DNA of 64,000 nucleotides. Source: RUG420 sp045642465. GTDB taxonomy: Bacteria > Bacillota > Clostridia > Oscillospirales > Acutalibacteraceae. A model generated the notes under the pieces. That model was not told the DNA's origin and did not search any database. It saw only the letters and a program-made list of their open reading frames with translations. How positions within the stretch are numbered: the first letter of the stretch is position 1; each line of letters opens with the position of its first letter. This document shows positions 34,454 to 42,216 of the stretch, in pieces. The translations under genes and the position numbers were made by a program. Where the stretch lies: NCBI GenBank assembly GCA_045642465.1, contig JAZUIY010000015.1, positions 682,001-746,000 on the forward strand, given 5' to 3'.

Positions 34454-35785
34454 ATGTCGAAACCGGTAGTGGCCATTGTTGGTAGACCAAACGTAGGGAA
34501 ATCTACTTTGTTCAACAAACTTGTCGGCGCACGTCTGTCCATTGTAGACGACACCCCAGGCGTAACTCGTGACCGTATTTACGGTGACTGTGAATGGCTG
34601 GGTCATAAAATGCTTCTCATTGATACCGGCGGTATTGAACCTTATTCCGACGACATCATCCTTACTCAAATGAGACGCCAGGCTGAATTGGCCGTAGAAA
34701 CTGCAGACGTTATCATTCTGGTAACCGACTTACGGGACGGCGTGGTAGCCACCGACATGGAAGTTGCTTCCATGATGCAGAAGTCCGGTAAGCCAATTGT
34801 ACTGGCCGTCAATAAATGTGACTCTGTAGGGGAACTTCCTGCAGATTTCTATGAATTCTACAACCTTGGCTTGGGCGACCCAATTGCCATTTCCTCCGTC
34901 CACGGTACCGGTACCGGTGACCTCTTAGACGAGGTACTGAAATACCTGCCGGAAGAACAGGACGAAGACGAGGATGATGAAATCATTACCGTAGCCGTTA
35001 TCGGCAAGCCAAATGTAGGGAAGAGTTCCTTAATCAACGCCATCTGTGGCGAGGAACGCACCATTGTATCCAACATTGCAGGCACCACCAGAGACGCTAC
35101 CGACACCTTAGTTACCAACGAGTACGGTAAGTTCCTCTTTATTGATACTGCCGGCATCCGCCGGAAGTCCAAGGTGGACAATGCCATTGAAAAATACAGT
35201 ATTATCCGTGCCCGCATGGCAGTAGAACGTGCCCACGTCTGCGTCATCATGATTGACGCCCTGGAAGGCTTCACCGAACAGGACTCCAAAGTAGCAGGTA
35301 TGGCCTGTGACATGGGTAAAGCCTGTATCATCTGCATCAACAAATGGGATGCTTACGAAAAGACCGACAAGTCCATGCAGGAATATACCAAGAAACTGCA
35401 GCATGACTTTTCCTTCATGTCCTACGCTCCGTTCCTGTTTATTTCCGCTAAAACCGGCCAGCGTCTGGACAAGTTGTTCCCACTCATTGTGAAGGTGGAC
35501 AACCAGAATGCCATGCGCATTTCTACCGGCCGCCTGAACGAAGTGCTGGCAGATGCCACCGCCCGTGTGCAGCCGCCAACCGACAAGGGCCGCCGCCTGA
35601 AGATTTTCTACATGACCCAGGCATCTACGCGCCCGCCAACATTTGTGTGCTTCGTCAACCGTAAGGACCTGTTCCATTACAGTTACCAGCGGTATTTGGA
35701 CAACCAAATCCGTGAAGTATTCGGTTTGGAAGGCACGCCAACCCGCTTGATTATCAGAGAACGGGAACGGGACAAAACCAAATAA
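34454..35785 (+). CDS. der: Ribosome-associated GTPase Der (EngA)
   Basis: Der has two GTPase domains in tandem and is needed for 50S assembly. Residues 1-165 carry G1 GRPNVGKST, DTPG and NKCD; residues about 178-345 carry GKPNVGKSS, DTAGIRRKSK and NKWD; the rest is the KH-like domain ending in RLIIRERERDK. At 443 residues it is the usual length, with an acidic linker (EEQDEDEDDE) between the GTPases. GGGAGGTGG lies just before ATG. No separate promoter is obvious between the rpmF terminator and the start, so read-through is possible. Confidence 0.96.
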   Translation: MSKPVVAIVGRPNVGKSTLFNKLVGARLSIVDDTPGVTRDRIYGDCEWLGHKMLLIDTGGIEPYSDDIILTQMRRQAELAVETADVIILVTDLRDGVVATDMEVASMMQKSGKPIVLAVNKCDSVGELPADFYEFYNLGLGDPIAISSVHGTGTGDLLDEVLKYLPEEQDEDEDDEIITVAVIGKPNVGKSSLINAICGEERTIVSNIAGTTRDATDTLVTNEYGKFLFIDTAGIRRKSKVDNAIEKYSIIRARMAVERAHVCVIMIDALEGFTEQDSKVAGMACDMGKACIICINKWDAYEKTDKSMQEYTKKLQHDFSFMSYAPFLFISAKTGQRLDKLFPLIVKVDNQNAMRISTGRLNEVLADATARVQPPTDKGRRLKIFYMTQASTRPPTFVCFVNRKDLFHYSYQRYLDNQIREVFGLEGTPTRLIIRERERDKTK

Positions 35786-35788
35786 GAA

Positions 35789-35822
35789 AAAGCTCCTTCT
35801 ATTAGAAGGGGCTTTCTTTTTT
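35789..35822 (+). terminator. Terminator after der
   Basis: A 12-base stem (AAAGCTCCTTCT / AGAAGGGGCTTT, one G-T pair) with a 3-base loop and a T-rich tail. Confidence 0.9.
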
Positions 35823-35865
35823 GTCCCGAAAACCCCGTTCGAACCGTGCTAAAAAGGGGCCGCTA

Positions 35866-35874
35866 TGGTATAAT
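35866..35874 (+). promoter_or_regulatory. Extended -10 promoter of the LOG gene
   Basis: TGGTATAAT, the same extended -10 seen before miaB, with no good -35; about 44 bases before the start codon. Confidence 0.55.
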
Positions 35875-35917
35875 AAAAGTGGTGAAGGACAAAGAAATAA
35901 TGAAAGGATGTGTTTCA

Positions 35918-36457
35918 ATGAACATTACCGTATACTGTGCAAGTCAGTTTGGCACCAACCCTCATTTTGCAGAATGTGCTGCCGAGCTTGGCGCGTGGAT
36001 TGCTGAAGAAAATCACACATTGGTATATGGCGGCGGCCAGGTTGGCCTGATGGGTGTTCTTGCAGATACAGCCCTGGCGGATGGCGGCTATGTCATCGGT
36101 GTTATTCCGGAGTTCTTAGCAACCACTGAGCAGGTGCACCCAAACACCAATGAAATGATTCACGTGGAGGATATGTCCCAGCGTCGGAATCTGATGATTG
36201 AGAAAGGGGATGCCTATATTGCTCTGCCTGGCGGCACCGGCACGTTGGAAGAAATTTCCGAAGTTTTGTCCCACAAACGCTTGGGCATTTTGAAAGGCCC
36301 ATGCATTTTCTACAATGTGGACGGCTTTTACGATTCGCTGCAGGAAATGCTTCAAAAAATGGTGGACTGTGACCTCTATCCAAAGAAGGCCTTTGAGGAC
36401 ATCTGCTTCGCCAAAAATCTGTTGGAAATTGCCGCTGAAATTTGTAAGAACTGCTAA
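35918..36457 (+). CDS. LOG family protein (nucleoside monophosphate phosphoribohydrolase)
   Basis: A 179-residue Rossmann-fold protein of the LOG family (often labelled TIGR00730 or cytokinin-activating), which releases the base from nucleoside 5'-monophosphates. The signature motifs are GGGQVGLMG and the catalytic LPGGTGTLEE with the preceding RRNLMIEKGDAYIA. Upstream in-frame codons exist, but the family start (MNITVYCAS) lies at 35918 and AAAGGATG precedes it by about 9 bases. In bacteria the role is usually nucleotide salvage rather than hormone production. It has its own promoter and lies directly before the pyrimidine operon. Confidence 0.88.
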   Translation: MNITVYCASQFGTNPHFAECAAELGAWIAEENHTLVYGGGQVGLMGVLADTALADGGYVIGVIPEFLATTEQVHPNTNEMIHVEDMSQRRNLMIEKGDAYIALPGGTGTLEEISEVLSHKRLGILKGPCIFYNVDGFYDSLQEMLQKMVDCDLYPKKAFEDICFAKNLLEIAAEICKNC

Positions 36458-36468
36458 GGGTGGTTTTG

Positions 36469-36498
36469 TTGACGAAATACCCCTATATGAAGTATAAT
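36469..36498 (+). promoter_or_regulatory. Promoter of the pyrimidine operon
   Basis: TTGACG and TATAAT are separated by 18 bases. The predicted leader is only about 30 bases, too short for a PyrR attenuator. Confidence 0.75.
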
Positions 36499-36534
36499 TC
36501 TAGCAGTTAAAAACAATATATGGAGCGAGGAATT

Positions 36535-37752
36535 ATGATTCTTTCCAAGGCCGAACTTCTGGCTAACGCAGATTTTAATAACACCGAACATCCATTCGGC
36601 GGACCTCGTGTTTCCAAAATTCAAAATGTAACTATTTTTCCCGGTTTTTTTGATGTGCATGTGCATTTCAGAGAACCGGGATTTTCTTATAAAGAGACCA
36701 TTCGAACCGGGTCCTTAGCAGGGGCTCACGGTGGGTACACCAGCGTGTGCACCATGCCGAATCTGAACCCGGTGCCGGACAGCCTAGAGCACTTAAAGGT
36801 GCAGCAGGACATCATTGACAAGGATGCCTGCATTGAGGTGCTGCCGTACTGTTCCATTACTGTTGGAGAAAAGGGACAGCAGTTAGTTGACATGGAAGCC
36901 TTGGCACCGAAGTGCTTTGCCTTCTCCGACGACGGCGTCGGCGTGCAGGAGGAAGGCATGATGCGGGAAGCCATGCAACGGGTGAAGAAGACCGGCAAGG
37001 TGCTGGCAGCCCACTGCGAAGTGAACGAATTGCTCCACGGCGGTTACATTCACGACGGTACTTATGCAAAGGCTCATGGCCACCGAGGCATTTGCTCCGA
37101 AAGCGAATGGAAAGAGATTGAACGGGACATCCGTCTGGCCAAAGAGACCGGCTGCCCGTACCACGTATGCCATGTATCCGCCAAAGAAAGCCTGGAACTG
37201 ATTCGCCAGGCAAAGGCTGACGGGGTAGATGTGACCTGTGAAACCGGCCCACACTACCTGGTTATGGACGACAGCATGCTGGAAGAAGAGGGTAGATTCA
37301 AAATGAATCCGCCTCTCAGAGATAAAACCGACTACGAGGCACTCATTGAGGCCTTGAAAGACGGCACCTTAGATATGATTGCCACCGACCACGCACCGCA
37401 CTCCTTAGAGGAGAAGAGCAGAGGATTGGAAAAGAGCCCATTCGGCATTACCGGACTGGAAACCGCCTTCCCAATTCTCTACACCAAGCTGGTAAAAACC
37501 GGAGTCATCACTTTAGAAAAACTGGTAGAGCTCATGGCCATTAACCCTCGTAGGCGATTCGGCCTTTCCCTTCCAAAAGGAGACTTCAGCGTTTGGGACT
37601 TAGATGCCAACTACAAGGTAGACCCGGAACAGTTCTTGTCCATGGGGAAAGCCACTCCGTTTACCGGTTGGGACGTTTACGGCAAGTGCCTGCTGACCTT
37701 CCATAATGGAGAAGTGGTCTACCAAGATCCATCTGTAACATTAGTAGATTAA
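36535..37752 (+). CDS. pyrC: Dihydroorotase
   Basis: PyrC closes carbamoyl aspartate to dihydroorotate, step three of UMP synthesis. The 405-residue protein is of the type I amidohydrolase kind: metal site DVHVHFREPG near residue 40, a His-bearing AAHCEVNELLHG region, HVSAKES and the catalytic ATDHAPH (about residue 285). ATG 36535 is preferred over ATG 36520 because GGAG (36522-36525) serves the later codon and overlaps the earlier one. It is the first gene of a seven-gene operon whose members are tightly packed or overlapping. Confidence 0.95.
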   Translation: MILSKAELLANADFNNTEHPFGGPRVSKIQNVTIFPGFFDVHVHFREPGFSYKETIRTGSLAGAHGGYTSVCTMPNLNPVPDSLEHLKVQQDIIDKDACIEVLPYCSITVGEKGQQLVDMEALAPKCFAFSDDGVGVQEEGMMREAMQRVKKTGKVLAAHCEVNELLHGGYIHDGTYAKAHGHRGICSESEWKEIERDIRLAKETGCPYHVCHVSAKESLELIRQAKADGVDVTCETGPHYLVMDDSMLEEEGRFKMNPPLRDKTDYEALIEALKDGTLDMIATDHAPHSLEEKSRGLEKSPFGITGLETAFPILYTKLVKTGVITLEKLVELMAINPRRRFGLSLPKGDFSVWDLDANYKVDPEQFLSMGKATPFTGWDVYGKCLLTFHNGEVVYQDPSVTLVD

Positions 37753-37769
37753 GAATAAAGGAGAAACCG

Positions 37770-38522
37770 ATGAAACAAGGATTCTACCGCATTACAGAAA
37801 ATGTGGCCTTAACCGATACGGTTTACCGCATGGTGCTGGAAGGCGATACCTCTGCCTGCACCGCTACCGGCCAGTTCATCAACCTGAAACTGGACGGATT
37901 TTATCTGAGACGTCCTATTTCCGTCTATGACTGGGACGACAAGAGCATTACCATCATCTACAAAGTGGTAGGCAACGGCACCGAAGCCATGGCAGCCCTG
38001 CCGGTTGGAACCGAACTGGATGTGCTTACCGGATTGGGCAACGGCTACCACACCGACAAGAGCGGTGACAAGCCGGTACTGCTTGGAGGCGGCGTTGGCA
38101 TTCCGCCACTGTACGCCCTCTGCAAAAAGCTACTGAGCGAAGGCAAGCAGCCAAGCGTTATTCTGGGCTTCAATACGGAAGAAGAAATCTTCTGCCAGAA
38201 GGAATTTGAAGCACTGCTCTCCGACACCGAAGGCAAAGTCTATGTGACTTTGGTAGACGGTACCGACAAAAATGGATATATTCCGGGCTTCGTCACCGAC
38301 GCCCTGAAAACCATAGATTACACTTACTTCTACACTTGTGGCCCAATGCCAATGTTTAAGGCTATTGAAGCCACCGCCACCACCAGCGGCCAGTTCAGTT
38401 TTGAAGAACGCATGGGCTGCGGCTTTGGTGCCTGCATGGGCTGTACCTGCAAAACCAAGTACGGCAACAAGCGTATTTGTAAGGATGGACCGGTTCTGGA
38501 ACGGGAGGAAATAGTATGGTAA
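37770..38522 (+). CDS. pyrK: Dihydroorotate dehydrogenase electron transfer subunit
   Basis: PyrK passes electrons from PyrD to NAD through FAD and a [2Fe-2S] cluster. In 250 residues an FAD-binding domain (LRRPISVYDW), an NAD-binding domain (LLGGGVGIPPLYALC; CGPMPMF) and the C-terminal cluster site are visible, with cysteines in MGCGFGACMGCTCK and a later ICKDGP. AAGGAG lies just before ATG. Its last 7 bases overlap the start of pyrD, which implies translational coupling and fits their role as one complex. Confidence 0.95.
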   Translation: MKQGFYRITENVALTDTVYRMVLEGDTSACTATGQFINLKLDGFYLRRPISVYDWDDKSITIIYKVVGNGTEAMAALPVGTELDVLTGLGNGYHTDKSGDKPVLLGGGVGIPPLYALCKKLLSEGKQPSVILGFNTEEEIFCQKEFEALLSDTEGKVYVTLVDGTDKNGYIPGFVTDALKTIDYTYFYTCGPMPMFKAIEATATTSGQFSFEERMGCGFGACMGCTCKTKYGNKRICKDGPVLEREEIVW

Positions 38523-39427
38523 ACATGAAAGTCAACCTTTCCGGCTTAGAACTGGAGAACCCGATTATCCCTGCCAGCGGCACCTTCGGCTTCGGCTACG
38601 AGTTCGCTGACATTTATGACATTGATATTTTGGGAAGCATCTCCTTAAAGGGGACCACCAAGGATCCTCGTTTCGGTAACCCAACCCCTCGTATTGCAGA
38701 ATGCTACATGGGCATGATCAACTCCGTTGGCCTGCAGAACCCAGGGGTAGACAAGGTCATTTCTGAAGAACTGCCGAAACTGAAAACCTGCTTCCACAAA
38801 CCGGCTGTGGCAAACGTTTCCGGCTTTGCCATTCCGGACTACGCAGAAACCTGCGCCAAATTGGATAAAGAAGACCAGATTGGTCTTTTGGAAGTCAATA
38901 TTTCCTGCCCGAATGTTCACAACGGCGGTATGAGTTTTGGTACCGACCCTGACAGCGCCTATGCAGTAACCAAGGCCGTCAAGGAAGTTACCAATAAGCC
39001 GGTTTATGTCAAACTGACCCCGAACGTAACGGACATTACGGTCATTGCAAAAGCATGTGAAGAAGCCGGTGCCGACGGCCTGAGCCTCATTAACACCCTC
39101 ATGGGCATGCGCATTGACCCAAAGACCCGCAAACCGGTTATTTTTAACAAGATGGGCGGATTCTCCGGCCCAGCCATTTTACCGATTGCGGTTCGCGCAG
39201 TGTATCAGGTCTACGAAGCAGTCAACATTCCAATCATTGGTCAAGGCGGCATTTCCTGCGCTGACGATGTCATTGAAATGATGCTGGCCGGCGCCACCGC
39301 TGTAGAAGTTGGCGCAGCCAACCTGGTAGATCCACTGGCATGTAAGAAAATCATTGAAGATCTGCCGTCCCGCATGGAAAAATTCGGCATCTCTTCTTTA
39401 ACCGAAATCATTGGAGGCGCACACTAA
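38516..39427 (+). CDS. pyrD: Dihydroorotate dehydrogenase, class 1B catalytic subunit
   Basis: PyrD oxidises dihydroorotate to orotate with FMN. The 303-residue TIM barrel has the family blocks NPIIPASGTFGFG, GLQNPGVD, EVNISCPNVHNGG and IPIIGQGGISCADD; the catalytic base is the Cys of the NISCPN block, as in class 1 enzymes. With PyrK it forms the NAD-dependent class 1B enzyme. ATG 38516 (7 bases after GGGAGG) is preferred over ATG 38525. Its stop codon shares one base with the pyrF start. Confidence 0.96.
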   Translation: MVNMKVNLSGLELENPIIPASGTFGFGYEFADIYDIDILGSISLKGTTKDPRFGNPTPRIAECYMGMINSVGLQNPGVDKVISEELPKLKTCFHKPAVANVSGFAIPDYAETCAKLDKEDQIGLLEVNISCPNVHNGGMSFGTDPDSAYAVTKAVKEVTNKPVYVKLTPNVTDITVIAKACEEAGADGLSLINTLMGMRIDPKTRKPVIFNKMGGFSGPAILPIAVRAVYQVYEAVNIPIIGQGGISCADDVIEMMLAGATAVEVGAANLVDPLACKKIIEDLPSRMEKFGISSLTEIIGGAH

Positions 39428-40125
39428 TGGGTAAAGACGTAATCATTGCCTGCGACTTTGCAGGAAAAGAACAAGTAATGAACTTTCTGGACAAGTTCGG
39501 TGACGAACGTCCCTTCGTAAAAATTGGGATGGAACTCTACTACGCCACCGGCCCAGACATGGTAAAGGAACTGAAGGCCAGAGGCCACAAGGTATTCCTG
39601 GACCTGAAACTTCACGACATTCCAAACACTGTAAAGAAATCCATGAACGTGCTTTCCACCCTGGGTGCTGACATTGTCAATGTCCACGCAGCAGGCACTT
39701 GTGCCATGATGGAAGCTGCAGTGGAAGGGGTTACCAGAGAAGACGGCAGCCGTCCACTGGTCATTGCTGTCACCCAGCTGACCTCCACTTCCGAAGAACG
39801 CATGCAGAAGGAACTGCTCATTGGCGCTCCGCTGGTAGACACGGTTTTGGCCTATGCTGAAAATGCGAAAAAATCCGGTTTGGACGGCGTTGTATGCTCT
39901 CCACTGGAAGCCGGCGCAATCCACAAACGCTGCGGCAAGGACTTCTTCACCATTACCCCTGGTATCCGCTTTGCTGACGGCGATGTAGGAGACCAGGTTC
40001 GTGTAACCACTCCGGAAAAAGCAAAGGAAATTGGCTCTGACTACATTGTAGTTGGCCGCCCAATTACCCAGGCTGATGACCCGGTAGCAGCATGGAAACG
40101 CTGCGTAGCTGAATTTGTTGATTAA
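39427..40125 (+). CDS. pyrF: Orotidine 5'-phosphate decarboxylase
   Basis: PyrF removes CO2 from OMP to give UMP, the last step of the pathway. The 232-residue protein is the short bacterial type, with the catalytic Lys/Asp array in FLDLKLHDIPNTV and the phosphate-binding end (TPGIRFADGD; IVVGRPITQADDP). The start codon overlaps the pyrD stop (TAATG), with TTGGAGG within the end of pyrD as ribosome-binding site. Confidence 0.95.
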   Translation: MGKDVIIACDFAGKEQVMNFLDKFGDERPFVKIGMELYYATGPDMVKELKARGHKVFLDLKLHDIPNTVKKSMNVLSTLGADIVNVHAAGTCAMMEAAVEGVTREDGSRPLVIAVTQLTSTSEERMQKELLIGAPLVDTVLAYAENAKKSGLDGVVCSPLEAGAIHKRCGKDFFTITPGIRFADGDVGDQVRVTTPEKAKEIGSDYIVVGRPITQADDPVAAWKRCVAEFVD

Positions 40126-40145
40126 CCTAACAGGAGGATACATAA

Positions 40146-40784
40146 ATGCAGAAATTAATTGCCAAAGACTTACTTTCCATTCAGGCCGTATTCCTTCGTC
40201 CGGAAGAACCATTCACCTGGGCTTCCGGCATTAAGAGCCCAATCTACTGCGACAACCGCTTGGTTCTTTCTGACCACAAGGTTCGCACCGATGTAGAAAC
40301 CGGCCTCATGGAACTCATAAAAAAAGAATACCCAGACGTAGAAGTGCTGATGGGTACCTCCACCGCAGGCATTCCACACGCAGCCATCATTGCTCAGATG
40401 ATGGAACTGCCTATGGGCTACGTTCGTGGCAGCAGCAAAGACCACGGCCGTCAGAACCGCATTGAAGGTAAGCTGCAGGCTGGCCAGAAGGTGGTTGTTG
40501 TAGAAGACTTAATCTCCACCGGCGGCTCCGTTATTGATGTTGTAGACGCCCTGAGAGAAGCAGGTGCAGAAGTACTGGGTATTGCCAGCATCTACACCTA
40601 TGGCATGCAGAAGTCTGTTGAAAGACTGGCTGCCGCCAACGTAAAGAACGTCAGCCTCACCAACTTGGATGCTGTTTTAGAAGCAGCTGTAGAAGAAGAC
40701 TATATTAAGCCGGAATGGGCACCAAGAATTAAGGCATTCCGAGACAATCCATCTGATGAAAGTTGGATTGGAGGGGACAAATAA
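40146..40784 (+). CDS. pyrE: Orotate phosphoribosyltransferase
   Basis: PyrE joins orotate to PRPP, giving OMP. The 212-residue protein carries the PRPP-binding motif VVVEDLISTGGSVID (about residues 118-132) and the flexible-loop lysine region (RGSSKDHGRQNRIEG). AACAGGAGG lies 6 to 7 bases before ATG. pyrB begins directly at the next base after its stop codon. Confidence 0.95.
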   Translation: MQKLIAKDLLSIQAVFLRPEEPFTWASGIKSPIYCDNRLVLSDHKVRTDVETGLMELIKKEYPDVEVLMGTSTAGIPHAAIIAQMMELPMGYVRGSSKDHGRQNRIEGKLQAGQKVVVVEDLISTGGSVIDVVDALREAGAEVLGIASIYTYGMQKSVERLAAANVKNVSLTNLDAVLEAAVEEDYIKPEWAPRIKAFRDNPSDESWIGGDK

Positions 40785-41702
40785 ATGAAAAAGGATCTCA
40801 TTGACATTCGTGACCTGTCTTTAGAGGAAATCAATCAGCTCATTGAAACTGCCAAAGATATCATTGCCCACCCGGACGTTTACGCCCATAAGTGTGACGG
40901 CAAGAAATTGGCAACCCTGTTCTATGAACCATCCACCCGTACCAGACTCAGCTTTGAATCTGCTATGTACGAATTGGGCGGTCATGTCATTGGGTTCTCT
41001 GATGCCACGGCAAGTTCCGTAGCCAAAGGGGAAAGCGTAGCAGATACGGCCAGAACCGTACAGTGCTTTGCAGATATCATTGCCATGCGTCATCCAAAGG
41101 AAGGCGCTCCGTTTGTAGCTGCTAACAATGTAGACATTCCGGTCATCAATGCCGGTGACGGCGGCCACAACCATCCAACCCAGACCTTGACGGACCTTCT
41201 GACCATCTCTAGAGAGAAGGGTCACCTGGACAACCTGGTCATTGGCTGCTGCGGGGACTTAAAGTTTGGACGTACCGTCCACTCCTTAATTGCTGCAATG
41301 TCCCGCTATGACAATGTGAAATTCGTGTTGATTTCTCCGGAAGAATTGAAGATTCCGGAAAATGTCCGCACTGAAATCTTAGAAAAGAATGGCATTTCTT
41401 ACGAAGAAACCACATCGCTGGAAAATGCAATGCCAAACCTTGACATCCTTTACATGACCCGTGTTCAGAAAGAACGGTTCTTCAACGAAGCAGATTACAT
41501 CCGCTTGAAGGACACCTACATTCTGACCAAGGACAAACTGAAAAACGCCAAGGAAGACCTGGCCATCCTGCACCCACTGCCACGTGTAAACGAGATTTCC
41601 GTTGAAATTGACGCAGACCCACGGGCCAAGTACTTTAAGCAGGTATTAAACGGCAAGTTCATCCGTATGGCGCTGATGCTGAAACTGTTGGGGGTAGACT
41701 AA
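40785..41702 (+). CDS. pyrB: Aspartate carbamoyltransferase catalytic subunit
   Basis: PyrB condenses carbamoyl phosphate with aspartate, the committed step. In 305 residues the carbamoyl-phosphate motif FYEPSTRTRLSFESAM, the Lys-bearing loop TASSVAKGES, the HPTQTLTDLL block and the late HPLPRVNEI are all present. TTGGAGGGG within the end of pyrE is the ribosome-binding site. It is followed immediately by pyrI, the regulatory chain, so the enzyme is expected to form the E. coli-like c6r6 holoenzyme. Confidence 0.97.
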   Translation: MKKDLIDIRDLSLEEINQLIETAKDIIAHPDVYAHKCDGKKLATLFYEPSTRTRLSFESAMYELGGHVIGFSDATASSVAKGESVADTARTVQCFADIIAMRHPKEGAPFVAANNVDIPVINAGDGGHNHPTQTLTDLLTISREKGHLDNLVIGCCGDLKFGRTVHSLIAAMSRYDNVKFVLISPEELKIPENVRTEILEKNGISYEETTSLENAMPNLDILYMTRVQKERFFNEADYIRLKDTYILTKDKLKNAKEDLAILHPLPRVNEISVEIDADPRAKYFKQVLNGKFIRMALMLKLLGVD

Positions 41703-42140
41703 ATGATTATTGGTAGCATTATTAATGGCTTAGTAATTGACCATATCCCGGCAGGCAAGGGCATGGCTCTGTATGATTACATGGGTCTGGACCAACTGTC
41801 TTCTGAAGTTGCCATCATCAAGAACGCACCTTCCGAAAAGCTGGGCAAGAAAGACATTATCAAAGTTAACGAAGTCATTGACATTGACTTGGATGTATTG
41901 GGCTTCATTGACCCGCACATTACGGTAAACGTCATTAAGGACAACAAGCGGGTGGAAAAACTGCATCCGGCACTTCCGGAAACCATTACGGATGTCATCC
42001 GCTGCAAGAACCCACGCTGCATTACCTCCATTGAACAGGAATTGCCGCATGTGTTCCGCTTGGCAGATCCGGATAACATTGTGTACCGCTGCATTTACTG
42101 CGATACCAAGGCCAAGGAAAACTTCTTAAAGAAGGACTAA
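41703..42140 (+). CDS. pyrI: Aspartate carbamoyltransferase regulatory subunit
   Basis: PyrI binds CTP/ATP and makes aspartate transcarbamoylase allosteric. The 145-residue protein has an N-terminal nucleotide-binding domain (IPAGKGMALYDYMGLD) and a C-terminal zinc site with four cysteines (CKNPRC and CIYC), as in the E. coli subunit. Its start follows the pyrB stop directly (TAAATG). Allosteric feedback offers a way of controlling the pathway that does not need PyrR. It is the last gene of the operon, closed by a strong terminator. Confidence 0.95.
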   Translation: MIIGSIINGLVIDHIPAGKGMALYDYMGLDQLSSEVAIIKNAPSEKLGKKDIIKVNEVIDIDLDVLGFIDPHITVNVIKDNKRVEKLHPALPETITDVIRCKNPRCITSIEQELPHVFRLADPDNIVYRCIYCDTKAKENFLKKD

Positions 42141-42160
42141 CCGGACCAATCAAGAGAAAA

Positions 42161-42203
42161 AAGAGTGTATTTTCGCAAAAAAGCGAGAATACACTCTTTT
42201 TGT
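42161..42203. terminator. Bidirectional terminator between pyrI and addA
   Basis: A 16-base stem (AAGAGTGTATTTTCGC / GCGAGAATACACTCTT, one G-T pair) with a 6-base loop, T-tract on the + side and A-tract on the left. Confidence 0.95.
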
Positions 42204-42216
42204 TTTTTCTTGGTCT

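Noticed and set aside
36499..36534. PyrR-type attenuator before pyrC
   Set aside because: The leader is only about 30 bases and lacks terminator/antiterminator stems.
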